Shown here: positions 8,833-18,008 of the stretch, piece after piece
Layout of the letters: every line of letters begins with the position of its first letter
Position numbering within the stretch: position 1 is the stretch's first letter
Assembly: GCF_009755225.1 (NCBI RefSeq)
Contig: NZ_WQKZ01000004.1
Coordinates: 124,001 to 188,000, forward strand
Direction of reading: 5' to 3'
Length of the DNA: 64,000 nt
Origin: Hymenobacter ginkgonis
GTDB lineage: Bacteria > Bacteroidota > Bacteroidia > Cytophagales > Hymenobacteraceae
Translations under genes and position numbers: made by a program
Notes under the pieces: generated by a model
The model's input: only the letters and a program-made list of their open reading frames with translations
Database searches by the model: none
What the model was told of the DNA's origin: nothing

Positions 8833-10035
8833 ATGTCCGAAGTACTAACCCCTACCCCAACCGCCAGCCGGGTCGCTGCCCTACCCCGCCTCGATGCTGC
8901 GCTGGTTTGGCTGATGGCCCTCACCTGCGGGCTGGTGGTAGCCAATATTTATTATAACCAACCGCTGCTGGCCGCCATTGGCCGCACGTTTCGTGTTTCC
9001 GATAGCCACGCCAGCCTCATTGCTACCGCTACCCAGGTGGGCTACACACTGGGCATGCTGCTGGTGGTGCCGCTTGGCGACAAGCTAGAGCGCAAGCGCC
9101 TGATGCTGTGGATGCTGCTAGGCGCCGCCGGCTGCCTGGCGGCGGCTGCGCTGGCCCCCACTTTTGGGCTGCTGGCGGCAGCTAGCGTGCTCATCGGCAT
9201 TTGCTCGGCGGTGCCGCAATTGCTGCTGCCCATGGCGGCACACTTGGCCCCCGAGGCCGACCGGGGCCGCATTGTGGGGCGCGTGATGAGCGGCTTGCTC
9301 ATCGGCATTTTGCTGTCGCGCACGGTGAGCGGCTACGTGGGCGCGCACCTGGGCTGGCGCATGGTATTTGAAGGCGCGGCCGGGCTGATGATAGCCCTGG
9401 CTGCTCTGCTGGCCTGGCGCCTGCCCACCGACCAGCCGGCTTTCCAGGGCACGTATGCCTCGCTCATGCAGTCGCTGTTTACGCTTACCCGCGAGCTAGC
9501 ACCGCTACGGCGCTCGGCGCTGGTAGGGGCCAGCATTTTTGCCGCGTTCAGCGTGTTCTGGACTACCCTGGCTTTCTACTTAGAGAGCCCTGCCTACCAT
9601 TACGGCAGCGATGTAGCGGGCTTTTTTGGGCTGGTAGGCGCTGTAGGAGCCCTTGCCGCGCCGCTAGCCGGCAAAACCGCCGACACGCGGGGGCCGCGCT
9701 ACGCCATTACGCTCGGCATTATTATGGCGCTGGGAGCCTACATGGTGCTGGGGCTGAGCGGCGGTTATTTGGTGGGGCTGGTAGCGGGCGTTATCCTACT
9801 TGATGTGGGCGTGCAAGCCGCGCACATTTCCAACCAAACGCTGGTTTTCTCGCTGCGCCCTGAAGCTCGCAGCCGCCTTAATACGGTGTATATGACGGGT
9901 TATTTCACAGGCGGCTCCATTGGCTCGGTAGTCGGGGGCTTGGCTTGGATGCACTACGGTTGGCCGGGCGTGTGCACCATTGGTGGTGTATTTGTAGCCT
10001 TGGCGCTGGTGCTCCACCGCTCGTATGGGCGGTAG
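8833..10035 (+). CDS. MFS transporter
   Basis: About 400 residues with 12 predicted hydrophobic segments. The motif NIYYNQPLLAAIG in helix 1 and VPLGDKLERKRL after helix 2 (the MFS motif A region) place it in the group of bacterial MFS transporters often annotated as sugar- or drug-efflux permeases. The substrate cannot be told from sequence. The ATG at 8833 (MSEVLTPT) is preferred to an in-frame GTG at 8818. No linked catabolic genes are present; the following PUA-like gene is 48 bases downstream. Confidence 0.88.
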   Translation: MSEVLTPTPTASRVAALPRLDAALVWLMALTCGLVVANIYYNQPLLAAIGRTFRVSDSHASLIATATQVGYTLGMLLVVPLGDKLERKRLMLWMLLGAAGCLAAAALAPTFGLLAAASVLIGICSAVPQLLLPMAAHLAPEADRGRIVGRVMSGLLIGILLSRTVSGYVGAHLGWRMVFEGAAGLMIALAALLAWRLPTDQPAFQGTYASLMQSLFTLTRELAPLRRSALVGASIFAAFSVFWTTLAFYLESPAYHYGSDVAGFFGLVGAVGALAAPLAGKTADTRGPRYAITLGIIMALGAYMVLGLSGGYLVGLVAGVILLDVGVQAAHISNQTLVFSLRPEARSRLNTVYMTGYFTGGSIGSVVGGLAWMHYGWPGVCTIGGVFVALALVLHRSYGR

Positions 10036-10083
10036 TTTTATAGCTGGCCCTACCCCCTCCGTTCGTTTAGAGAGCAGCATCCT

Positions 10084-10437
10084 ATGGTTCTTGGTTTCAA
10101 CGAAGCATTTATTCCGGCTATCGTGGCGGGCCATAAAATCCACACCATTCGCGCGGGCTACCGGTGGCAGGCAGGAGACGTGGCGCAGTTCTGCGCCCGA
10201 GCCCGGCAACCCGACCAGTACGAGTTCTGGCCGCCACTGCCCATCTTAAGCATCCAAAATGTTGAGCTAACCGCTACTAGCCTGCGCGTTGACGGCCGCC
10301 TACTTGGCCCAACCGAGGTACTAGCCCTCGCGCAAGCCGATGGTTTTGCCACTACCGCCGAGTTGCTGGGGTTTTTCGCAGACCAGCCGTCGCCTTTCTT
10401 GGGGCAGCTTGTTCACTGGACTACCAAGCGGTACTAG
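10084..10437 (+). CDS. ASCH/PUA-like domain protein
   Basis: 117 residues. The N-terminal pattern MVLGFNEAFIPAIVAGHKIH followed by TIRAG and GYRWQAGD matches small ASCH/PUA-superfamily proteins of Bacteroidota and phages, in which a beta-barrel fold is predicted to bind RNA or modified nucleic acid. The end is variable. No partner is obvious. Function in this strain unknown. Confidence 0.7.
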   Translation: MVLGFNEAFIPAIVAGHKIHTIRAGYRWQAGDVAQFCARARQPDQYEFWPPLPILSIQNVELTATSLRVDGRLLGPTEVLALAQADGFATTAELLGFFADQPSPFLGQLVHWTTKRY

Positions 10438-10481
10438 CCCGCGGCCAGCTTACTACCTGGCAGTCGCGGCTGGCTGGGCAA

Positions 10482-10525
10482 CAAAAACGAAGCAGCCCCA
10501 AACTTCACATGAAATTTGGGGCTGC
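10482..10525 (-). terminator. Intrinsic terminator for the small secreted protein gene
   Basis: The arms GCAGCCCCAAA (10492-10502) and TTTGGGGCTGC (10515-10525) form a stem, and on the minus strand a T-rich stretch (TCGTTTTTGT) follows. It ends transcription of the gene at 10549-10779. Confidence 0.85.
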
Positions 10526-10548
10526 AACACTTTAAGCGCGCTGATTAT

Positions 10549-10779
10549 CTAGCGGCGGCCATACACGGGGCCGCGGTCGTGGCGGTGCTGCGCTTCCCAA
10601 CGGGCGCGCTGCTGGGCCAGTTGGCGAGCCCGTTCGCGCTCAAATCTTTCGTACCGAGCCCGCTCGCGGGGCGACATGCGGCGTAAATCACGGTCGTGGT
10701 CGAAGGAAGGAGCGGCCGAGGCAGCAGTAGTAGCGAACAGTACCAGGGCGGCGACAAACGAAAAGAGGGAAGTTTTCAT
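10549..10779 (-). CDS. Small secreted Arg-rich protein
   Basis: 76 residues with a clear signal peptide (MKTSLFSFVAALVLFATTAA, probable cleavage after ASA) and a mature part very rich in Arg, Glu and His (SPRERARYERFERERARQLA), likely one basic amphipathic helix. The ATG at 10779 is chosen because it begins the signal peptide. No family recognised. It has its own terminator. The upstream gap to 11034 is AT-rich near 10860-10930 and holds no gene. Confidence 0.7.
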   Translation of the reverse strand: MKTSLFSFVAALVLFATTAASAAPSFDHDRDLRRMSPRERARYERFERERARQLAQQRARWEAQHRHDRGPVYGRR

Positions 10780-11034
10780 GAGAAAGGGCAGGTAAGAAAA
10801 GTGAGGAAAGAAGAGCGACGCGTCTGACCTTTCCAAGGCAAGCCCTGTGCCAAGCCCAATATCATTAATTCCCAGCCTTTTAATTAACTTATTGAAAACA
10901 AGCACAATATCTAATTACTTCATCCTACAAACATCGACCAACCTGGCTAATGTGCCGCCAAAAGCCTTCGCGGCTTGCCACCAGCGCGGCCGCTTGAGCG
11001 CTGAACAGCGCTAAGGCAAGGCAGTAACAGCGCC

Positions 11035-11889
11035 CTACCCCAGCCGCGATAGGCAGGTTTGTAAGCTGGTGCGCCAGTGCGGAATGGCCACGCCCAGCTG
11101 CGTCTTGGCTTTGGTTTTGTCCATCACCGAAAAAGCCGGGCGCGTGGCTTTAGTCGGGTACTCGGCCGTGCGGATGGGGGTAGTCTTCACCGTCGTCTGG
11201 CTCAGCTCGAAGATAGCCGTGGCGAAGTCGTACCACGACGTAAGCCCCTCGTTGCTATAGTGATAGATACCGTATTGCTGGTTCTGCGTTTCGATGATGG
11301 TGAGGATACAGCCCGCCAAGTCGATGGCATAAGTGGGCGTGCCCACCTGGTCCCAGATAACGCGCAGCTCGTCGCGCTCGCGCCCCAGCTTGAGCATCGT
11401 TTTCACGAAATTGTTAGCGTATTCAGAGTACAACCAGCTGGTACGTAGCGTAAAAAACTTAGCCGTGTGCGGCGCAATCACCTGCTCGCCCTCTAGCTTG
11501 GTGAGGCCATAGATACTGATGGGCGCGGCCTCGTCGGTTTCAACCAATGGGGTGTTGCCGGTACCGGCAAACACAAAATCGGTCGAAATCTGGATGAGCG
11601 TGGTGCCGTACTCGCCGCACAGCCGGGCCAGGTTTTCGACGCCGTCGCGGTTGACTTTGCGCGCCAGCTCTACCTCGTCTTCGGCCTTATCCACGGCCGT
11701 GTAAGCAGCGCAATTGATGGCATAAGCCGGGCGGTACTGCTCAAACAGCTCTTTGAGGCCCTGTGGGTTGAGAATGTTTGCCTGCGCTTCAGGCGGGAAG
11801 ACCATATCGGCCGTATTTCTTTCCTTCGCTACGTGCGCCAAGCACTGCCCAAGCTGGCCCGAGGCCCCAAAAACGAGTATGCTACCCAT
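11035..11889 (-). CDS. rfbD: dTDP-4-dehydrorhamnose reductase
   Basis: A 284-residue short-chain dehydrogenase that catalyses the last step of dTDP-L-rhamnose synthesis, for cell-surface polysaccharide. The Rossmann motif GASGQLGQ is at the N-terminus, the catalytic YxxxK is in SIYGLTKLEGEQ, and TSWLYSEYANNFVKTML matches the substrate domain. The start is ATG 11889 (MGSILVFGASG). The usual partners rfbA, rfbB and rfbC are not in the window, so the pathway must be completed elsewhere. Confidence 0.93.
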   Translation of the reverse strand: MGSILVFGASGQLGQCLAHVAKERNTADMVFPPEAQANILNPQGLKELFEQYRPAYAINCAAYTAVDKAEDEVELARKVNRDGVENLARLCGEYGTTLIQISTDFVFAGTGNTPLVETDEAAPISIYGLTKLEGEQVIAPHTAKFFTLRTSWLYSEYANNFVKTMLKLGRERDELRVIWDQVGTPTYAIDLAGCILTIIETQNQQYGIYHYSNEGLTSWYDFATAIFELSQTTVKTTPIRTAEYPTKATRPAFSVMDKTKAKTQLGVAIPHWRTSLQTCLSRLG

Positions 11890-11935
11890 GAGAATTTTCG
11901 CGTGTTTTGGCCGCAAGTTAGTGCGCCCTACCCCC

Positions 11936-12886
11936 TTACAAGTGCTCGTTGCCTGGCCCTAAGGCTGGCAACGTGGGCCCAGCCGTGGGCGAACGCTTGT
12001 TTTTAATGGGTTCAAAGCGACGTTCGCGAGGCTGCTTTTCGCTCAAGTATTTCCAGTAGCGCTTGGGCATTTGGCGCTGGTGGAGCTTGATATTCTTGCG
12101 CTCAGGGATGTTGACGTGGTCGAAATACGCCTGCCAAAGCAGCTTAAACAGCGGTTCGCGTTCGTCGAGCACTGTGGCCGACACTTCGCCGCGGCGCGGG
12201 GCCGCGCCGGCCTCGGCAAACTCCACGATGTCGGTACGCGTGAGGTCGTAGAACAAGCCGTAACGCCGTTTCTTATCAAAAATCAGCCAGCGCTGGTCGG
12301 CATAGCGCTTGGTGAAGTGGCTGGCAATGAGCGGCAGCACATCCATATCGGGCTCGATGGTTGCGTGGAACAAGCCATCCTGCGCCTTCTCGAAGCGCAC
12401 AAAAGCTTCCATGCGGTGCTTCTCGCGAAAGAGCTGCTGCGCCAAGCGCTGCCCCCGGCGCACAGTGGCGTCGGCGTAGTTGGTCGAGATGTCGCGGCCG
12501 GCGCGCAAGGCCGCGTCTGCATAGCGAAAAATAAGCAATTCGCGCTCCGCATCCTCGCTCAAAAAAACGTGGTAGAGGCGTGCCCGCGCCTCCTCAGGCA
12601 TGAAGCGCAGCAAGCCATCCCAGGTGCGAGCAGCCAGGGCTTCGTCCGTATCAATGGCCACGGCTTGGGCAAAAAGCCCCCCCTGCGCCGCGCCTTCGGG
12701 CTGAATGCTATTGGGCGCCGAGCGGCGGTCGTAGATGCGGAATAGTACCGTAAGTAGCCCCTCAAAGCTGCCATCGTAGGTATAGTCGGCGGGTGGGTTG
12801 CGTAGCTCCGGGGCGGGCGGGCGCGGGGTAGCGGGGCCCACGGCCTGGCTGGCCTCGGGGCGGCGAAGGGGGGTAAGGCGGCTCAA
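11936..12886 (-). CDS. DUF4130 / TIGR03915 probable DNA-metabolism protein
   Basis: A 316-residue protein matching the TIGR03915 (DUF4130) family in its features: YTYDGSFEGLLTVLFRIYD near the N-terminus, FVRFEKAQDGLFHATIEPDM, PLIASHFTKRYADQRWLIFD, and MPKRYWKYLSEKQ near the C-terminus. The family is genetically tied to the radical-SAM family TIGR03916 and is sometimes fused to a UdgX-type uracil-DNA glycosylase domain. Here it stands alone, without a glycosylase domain, and the radical-SAM partner lies upstream on the same strand at 14575-15843. The biochemical activity is unknown; DNA repair or modification is inferred from the association. Confidence 0.85.
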   Translation of the reverse strand: MSRLTPLRRPEASQAVGPATPRPPAPELRNPPADYTYDGSFEGLLTVLFRIYDRRSAPNSIQPEGAAQGGLFAQAVAIDTDEALAARTWDGLLRFMPEEARARLYHVFLSEDAERELLIFRYADAALRAGRDISTNYADATVRRGQRLAQQLFREKHRMEAFVRFEKAQDGLFHATIEPDMDVLPLIASHFTKRYADQRWLIFDKKRRYGLFYDLTRTDIVEFAEAGAAPRRGEVSATVLDEREPLFKLLWQAYFDHVNIPERKNIKLHQRQMPKRYWKYLSEKQPRERRFEPIKNKRSPTAGPTLPALGPGNEHL

Positions 12887-12905
12887 GCGGGCGGGGTTGG
12901 TAGAA

Positions 12906-13781
12906 TTATGTGGTAGCGGGCGGCGACGCGGCCATGAACTTCAGCAGCAAGTCATTCACGGCTTTAGGCTCTTCTAAATGCACCCAGTGCGTAGCTTCGG
13001 GGAAGAAGTGCAGTTGGCCGTTGTCGCACTGCTGCATGCTGAGTTCGGCCATGCGCGCTTTTAGAAAAATGTCTTTTTTGCCCCAAATAACTTGCAGCGG
13101 CCCCTTGATGCGCGGCCATTGCAGGCGGCCCGAGTAGCGCAAGCCTCGGTACCAGTTTATCATGGAAGTGATGGCCCTGGGCTGCGCCCAGGCCGCCACG
13201 TAACGCTCTACCTCCTCGGGGCGGAAGGTGCCGGGGTGAGCGGTGCCGGCCAATAACCGGCGGGCCACCCACCAGTTACGCCGCTTAAACCACTGCTCGG
13301 GTAGCCACGGCAGCTGAAAAAATACCATGTACCAACTATGCAGCATCTGGGTGGGCACGCGCCACAGGTTGCGCGCCTCGGCCGCCGGGTGCGGCACGTT
13401 GATGATGGTAGTGCTGGCCAAACGCTCCGGGTATTGCGCCGCCAAATACCAACTCACAATGGCCCCCCAGTCGTGGCTGATGATGTGCGCCTGCTGGCGA
13501 CCGGCTGCATCAATAAGCTCGATAACGTCGGCTGCCAATACTGGAATGGTGTAGTTGCGAATGCCGCGGGGCTTGTCGCTGAGGTTGTAGCCGCGCTGGT
13601 CGGGTGCCCACACGCGGTAGCCAGCCGCCACCAGCGCCGGCAGCTGTTTGTGCCAGGTTTCCCAATATTCGGGAAATCCGTGCAACAGTAGTACTAGCGG
13701 GCCATCGGCCGGACCGCACTGCACCACGTGCAGCCGCAAGCCGTTGGTGCGTACATCGTGGTGTTCCAGGGTAAGGTCCAT
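12906..13781 (-). CDS. Alpha/beta hydrolase, epoxide hydrolase-like
   Basis: 291 residues with the oxyanion motif HGFPEYWETW, the nucleophile elbow SHDWGA (Asp rather than Ser) and the terminal His in THWVHLEEP. An Asp nucleophile with HGFPE is the pattern of soluble epoxide hydrolases and haloalkane dehalogenases. The cap region has tyrosines that could activate an epoxide (SMINWYRGLRYSGR). It is codirectional with the DUF4130 gene, 20 bases upstream of it, so possibly cotranscribed. The substrate cannot be decided. Confidence 0.88.
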   Translation of the reverse strand: MDLTLEHHDVRTNGLRLHVVQCGPADGPLVLLLHGFPEYWETWHKQLPALVAAGYRVWAPDQRGYNLSDKPRGIRNYTIPVLAADVIELIDAAGRQQAHIISHDWGAIVSWYLAAQYPERLASTTIINVPHPAAEARNLWRVPTQMLHSWYMVFFQLPWLPEQWFKRRNWWVARRLLAGTAHPGTFRPEEVERYVAAWAQPRAITSMINWYRGLRYSGRLQWPRIKGPLQVIWGKKDIFLKARMAELSMQQCDNGQLHFFPEATHWVHLEEPKAVNDLLLKFMAASPPATT

Positions 13782-13825
13782 GCCACGCAGTACGTAGCCG
13801 GGCGTCCCCGTTGTTACACCCTAGC

Positions 13826-14038
13826 TTAGGCGGCCACACCGGGCTTGGCCTCGGTGGCCAATTGCGCGGCGCGGGCGGCATCGTGTAGCTGGCGCACGAG
13901 GGGCAGCAGCTCGGAGAGGCGGCAGCAGCACGACAGGCGTGGTGCTTTGGTGGAGCCAGCAGCATCGAGCAGCTGCGTGAGGGGGGTAAGGAGGAGCGGG
14001 GCTGACGCGTCGGCTCCTGCGCGGTGGGTGATTTTCAT
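13826..14038 (-). CDS. Small hypothetical protein with a Cys cluster
   Basis: 70 residues beginning MKITHRAGADASAPLLLTPL and containing SCCCRLSELLPLVRQLHDAA, a plausible short helix after three cysteines. No signal peptide and no recognised family. It fills the gap between the hydrolase and a lipoprotein gene on the same strand. The case for coding is codirectionality and protein-like composition only. Confidence 0.4.
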   Translation of the reverse strand: MKITHRAGADASAPLLLTPLTQLLDAAGSTKAPRLSCCCRLSELLPLVRQLHDAARAAQLATEAKPGVAA

Positions 14039-14099
14039 GGCAAAAACAAACCAGGTTATCCCCGCCGCCAGCGCGGCGGGGCAGGCTGAGCACCAGCAG

Positions 14100-14480
14100 C
14101 TACTTCGCTACTAGCGTGTCGATTAGGTAACCAGTACTACCCACAAACCGCACATAGTACGTGCCGGCAGTGGTGGGCTGAAACGTGTAGGTCGTCTGGG
14201 CGGGCGTCACGGTTTGGGGGCAGTTGCAGCCGTCGTACTTGATATTGACGCCCACCAGGCGCGTATCCGTATTGGCCTGCTCTTGCAACCCGGCGAAGGT
14301 GCCGCAGCCATTCTGAATTTCGTAGCTCAGTGTGAACGTAGCCGGCTGATTCACAGCAATTGTTTTAGGACCCGTGGCGCTCAATACGGGGGTAAGCGCG
14401 GTAGATTGGCAGGTGTCGGGCGAAGTACTCAAGCAACTGGTAAGGCCCAGGGCGAAGGCGGCAAAAAGCAGGATGTTCAT
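14100..14480 (-). CDS. Small lipoprotein
   Basis: 126 residues. The ATG at 14480 begins a lipoprotein signal (MNILLFAAFALGLTSC, Cys16). The mature part looks like a small beta-sandwich (FTLSYEIQNGCGTFAG, TTYTFQPTTAGTYYVRFVGS) with paired cysteines. Probably anchored on the periplasmic side or cell surface. No function known. It lies between the two DNA-metabolism genes but has no evident link to them. Confidence 0.75.
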   Translation of the reverse strand: MNILLFAAFALGLTSCLSTSPDTCQSTALTPVLSATGPKTIAVNQPATFTLSYEIQNGCGTFAGLQEQANTDTRLVGVNIKYDGCNCPQTVTPAQTTYTFQPTTAGTYYVRFVGSTGYLIDTLVAK

Positions 14481-14574
14481 AGTCGAAAAAAGAAGGTATT
14501 TTCGGCAAAGGTGCTCACTTTCTGGCTCGTCCGGGGGCCCTACCCCACTACTAATCGATGACTTAGGTAATGCA

Positions 14575-15843
14575 CTAGCCCACTTGGGCAAACAAATCGA
14601 GCTGCTGCGTTACCAAGGCCGAGCGCACCGCCTTGCCACCAAATAAAATCTGGCGGCGCACGGTCTGTTCGTCAAGCTCGCCCAAAGCAGCCGGCGCCAT
14701 GCCGCGGGCCGTGAGGAAGTGCTTCGCGCGCTTCATCACCACCCCAAACTGGTGCAGGTGTTCCTTGGTGAGCGAGGTGAAGCGCCGGGCCTGAATAATG
14801 CGCTCGGCCGAGCGCGCCCCTACCCCCGGAATCCGTAAAATCAGGGCCCGGTCGGCCGTGTTCACATCAATAGGGAAGAGGTGGCGGTTGCGCAGGGCCC
14901 AGGCCAGCTTGGGGTCAATTTCAAGGTCGAGGTACGGGTGCGCGGGGTCGAGAATTTCATCGGCCTCGAAGCCGTAGAAGCGCATCAGCCAGTCGGTTTG
15001 GTAGAGGCGGTGCTCGCGCACCAGCGGCGGCTGCGTCACCTGCGGCAGGCGGGCGTCGTCGGTGATGGGCACGTAGCCCGAGTAGTACACCCGCTTAAGG
15101 CCGTAGCCTTGGTAAAGCGAATCGGAGAGCTTAATGATTTGCAAATCATTCTCATCCGAAGCCCCGATGATGAGCTGCGTGCTTTGGCCGGCGGTAGCAA
15201 ACTGGGGCACTTTCTTGAAAAGCGCCTTCTCTTCTTTATTCTGAATAATGCCGTCCCGAATCTGAGCCATCGGTGTCAGAATCTCGGCGTAATTCTTCTC
15301 GGGCGCCAGGTTTTGCAAGGCCAGCTCCGAGGGCAGCTCAATGTTCACGCTCAAGCGGTCGGCGTAGAGGCCAGCCTCGGCAATCAGCTCCTCCGACGCG
15401 CCCGGAATGGTTTTGACGTGGATGTAGCCATTGAAATTGTGCTCGGTGCGCAGCTTTTTCACGATGCGCACTAGGCGCTCCATGGTATAATCGGGCGAGC
15501 TGAAGATGCCGCTGCTCAAAAACAACCCTTCGATGTAATTGCGGCGGTAGAAGTTGATGGTGAGGTCCACGACTTCCTCCACCGTGAAGGCGGCGCGCTT
15601 CACGTCGTTCGAGCGGCGCGACACGCAGTAGGCGCAGTCAAAAATGCAGTGGTTGGTGAGCAGAATTTTCAGCAGGCTCACGCAGCGGCCGTCCTCGGTA
15701 AAGCTGTGGCAGATGCCCATGCCCTCGGCGTTGCCCAGGCCTTTCTGCTCGTTTTTGCGCTTGCCGCCGCTGCTGCTGCACGATACGTCGTACTTGGCGG
15801 CATCGGCTAAGATACTTAGCTTTTCCTGAATGCGCTCGTTCAT
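14575..15843 (-). CDS. Radical SAM protein with HhH domain (TIGR03916, putative DNA modification/repair)
   Basis: 422 residues. The radical SAM cluster motif is C66, C70, C73 in NHCIFDCAYCVSRR. Other family features are GICHSFTEDGRCVSLLKILL before it and GLFLSSGIFSSPDYTMERLV after it. The C-terminal part (about 330-385) holds a helix-hairpin-helix, ILRIPGVGARSAERII, typical of non-specific DNA binding. The family, described as a putative DNA modification/repair radical SAM protein, co-occurs with DUF4130 proteins such as the one at 11936-12886. All three cluster cysteines are intact, so it should be active. Substrate unknown. Confidence 0.9.
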   Translation of the reverse strand: MNERIQEKLSILADAAKYDVSCSSSGGKRKNEQKGLGNAEGMGICHSFTEDGRCVSLLKILLTNHCIFDCAYCVSRRSNDVKRAAFTVEEVVDLTINFYRRNYIEGLFLSSGIFSSPDYTMERLVRIVKKLRTEHNFNGYIHVKTIPGASEELIAEAGLYADRLSVNIELPSELALQNLAPEKNYAEILTPMAQIRDGIIQNKEEKALFKKVPQFATAGQSTQLIIGASDENDLQIIKLSDSLYQGYGLKRVYYSGYVPITDDARLPQVTQPPLVREHRLYQTDWLMRFYGFEADEILDPAHPYLDLEIDPKLAWALRNRHLFPIDVNTADRALILRIPGVGARSAERIIQARRFTSLTKEHLHQFGVVMKRAKHFLTARGMAPAALGELDEQTVRRQILFGGKAVRSALVTQQLDLFAQVG

Positions 15844-16035
15844 CAGCTAGGGAGTTTTGATGGGGGTAAAAGTACAGCCAGCCGTTGAAATGAGCAAGCT
15901 ATTGGTAAGCTAATTTTCTTAGGAAAAGTTCGTTCAGTCCCTACCCCTCCGCAAACACCGAAGCTGGCCCAGCTAGCGGCAGTTATTGCGTGGCCCGAAG
16001 CGCGGCGTAACTTGCACGTAGTGCCCCTGCGCCGT

Positions 16036-17985
16036 ATGCCGAGTATTATTGCCCGCCGTCTTTTTGCCTTGCTGAGCCTGCTGCTTGCCAGCGGGCTCGG
16101 GCAGGTGAGTGCGCAGAAGCTTTCGCCGCGGCTGGCCGTGCCGCCCGATTCGCTGCGGGCCGCCGAACAAACCACCGATTTGTATGCCGACTCGCTGGGC
16201 CGCCGCTTCGACGAAGACCGGGTGCGCCTGAGCTTGCAGCGCTACACGCGCCGCAAAACGCTGGCCGGGCGGGCAGTGTCGGCGTTTTTTCGCCTTACGC
16301 GGCCCCGCGAGGAAGACCACGGCCTCGATGCGGTGCTGCTCAACCGGCAGTTCGACCAGCATAATTTCAAGGTGGTGCGCCACGTTACCATCACGCCCTA
16401 CGATGCCTTTGGTTATAGCCTGAACGACTCGCTGCGGCAGCCGCGCTCGTTTTTGGAGCGCTCGGGCAATGCGCTGCACATCCGCACGGCGCGCTCGCGC
16501 ATCCGGCAGGTGCTGCTGTTTCGGCCGGGGCAGCCGCTGCTACCCCAGGCGCTGGCCGAAAGCGAACGCCTACTGCGCCAAACCGACGAAATACTGGATG
16601 CCCGCGTGCTGGTGAACGAGGCCACGGCCACCCGCGACAGCGTGGATATTTTGGTGTATACCACCGATGTGTTCAGCATCACGGCCGGCTACGAGCCGCG
16701 CACGGCCAGCGAAGGCATCATCACGGCCGGCGACCAGAATTTTTTGGGCTTGGGCCACCAGCTCAACAACCGCTACCAGTACGGCCGCGATGAGCCCCAA
16801 ACTTGGGGCTACGAGGGCAACTACCAAGTGCCGTTTCGCAACTTCGTGTACGCGCAGGGGCATTATTTCAATGAGTTTGAGTCGCACTCGGGGGGGGTAG
16901 CCGTGCAGCGCGATTTTTACTCGCCGAGCGCGCGCTGGGCGGGGGCCATTACCATGGATGCCTTCAACCTGCGCGTGGTGCTACCCCGCGATTTGCCCAC
17001 GGCCGAGGGCGTGCCGCCCAATTTTCAGATTCGCTCCTTCACCAGCCAAAGCGTGTGGGTGGGCCGGGCACTGCGCCTGCGCTCCTACGATTTGGGCTAC
17101 GAAAACCCCGGTCGGCTCATCATCGCGGGCAGCGTTCTGCACGAAAACCACACCACCAACCCCTACAATACCCCCGACGACCGCACCCGCACGCTGATGC
17201 TGGGCACGGTAGGCTACTCGGTGCGCCGCTACTACAAGGATAAGTATTTGTTTGGTTTTGGCCGCACCGAGGACGTGCCGGCGGGCCTGCTCATGAGCTT
17301 CACCACCGGCTTCGAGATGAACGCCGTGGGGCCGCGGCGGTACTTCGACGCCAAGGTGGCCGCGGCCGGCTACTCGGTGCGCCAGGGCTACCTCTATGGC
17401 GCCCTCGACTTTGGCACCTTCCAGCGCGTGAGCGACGGCGGCTGGGAGCAGGGCCTGCTCAACGGGCAGTTCCTGTATTTCACGCGGCGCTACCGGCAGG
17501 GCAACTACCAAAGCCGCCACTTGCTGAGCGCCCGCGCTACGGTAGGCTTCAATCGCTACCCCTCCGAGGTGCTGCTGGGCGGCATCACCGGCAACGCGGG
17601 TGGGGTGCGTGGCTTCCGGCCCGAAGGCCAAATACTGGCCACCAGCCGCTTTTTAGCCAACTACGAGGGCACTTTATACACGCCGCTGTCATTGCTGGGC
17701 TTCCGCATGGCGGTGCTGGCTTTTGCCGATGCGGCTTTTGTGAGTGAGCGCGTGGGTGGTGGCTCACCTTTCGGCAGCAATTTGCCCTACACGGGCTTTG
17801 GCGTCGGGCTGCGCTTTCGCAACGAGCTCACGGTGCTGCGCACCTTCCAGCTACTCATTGGCTACTACCCCCGCGGCCAGCTCACGCCTAATGGCCTGCG
17901 CCTCTTCGAAACCAACCGCGACTCGTACCAATTCAGCGATTTCAGTTTTGGCCAGCCGAGCGTGGTGCGCTTCGACACGCAATAG
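16036..17985 (+). CDS. Outer membrane protein, BamA/TamA-like (POTRA plus beta-barrel)
   Basis: About 649 residues. The signal peptide MPSIIARRLFALLSLLLASG ends near SAQ. A POTRA-like region (FRPGQPLLPQALAESERLLR, then LDARVLVNEATATRDSVDIL) precedes a long barrel with alternating strands rich in Tyr, Phe and Gly, ending in FSDFSFGQPSVVRFDTQ. The strand GGITGNAGGVRGF resembles the conserved VRGF loop of Omp85 proteins. It therefore belongs to the Omp85-like superfamily in Bacteroidota; it is probably not BamA itself, since only one POTRA-like region is evident. ATG 16036 is chosen over 16012 because it gives a standard signal peptide. Confidence 0.8.
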   Translation: MPSIIARRLFALLSLLLASGLGQVSAQKLSPRLAVPPDSLRAAEQTTDLYADSLGRRFDEDRVRLSLQRYTRRKTLAGRAVSAFFRLTRPREEDHGLDAVLLNRQFDQHNFKVVRHVTITPYDAFGYSLNDSLRQPRSFLERSGNALHIRTARSRIRQVLLFRPGQPLLPQALAESERLLRQTDEILDARVLVNEATATRDSVDILVYTTDVFSITAGYEPRTASEGIITAGDQNFLGLGHQLNNRYQYGRDEPQTWGYEGNYQVPFRNFVYAQGHYFNEFESHSGGVAVQRDFYSPSARWAGAITMDAFNLRVVLPRDLPTAEGVPPNFQIRSFTSQSVWVGRALRLRSYDLGYENPGRLIIAGSVLHENHTTNPYNTPDDRTRTLMLGTVGYSVRRYYKDKYLFGFGRTEDVPAGLLMSFTTGFEMNAVGPRRYFDAKVAAAGYSVRQGYLYGALDFGTFQRVSDGGWEQGLLNGQFLYFTRRYRQGNYQSRHLLSARATVGFNRYPSEVLLGGITGNAGGVRGFRPEGQILATSRFLANYEGTLYTPLSLLGFRMAVLAFADAAFVSERVGGGSPFGSNLPYTGFGVGLRFRNELTVLRTFQLLIGYYPRGQLTPNGLRLFETNRDSYQFSDFSFGQPSVVRFDTQ

Positions 17986-18008
17986 GGGGTAGGGCTCTAG
18001 CCCGTCTG

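Noticed and set aside
12071-12745. Plus-strand open frame across the DUF4130 gene
   Set aside because: The minus-strand protein matches a family along its whole length; the plus frame is a shadow.
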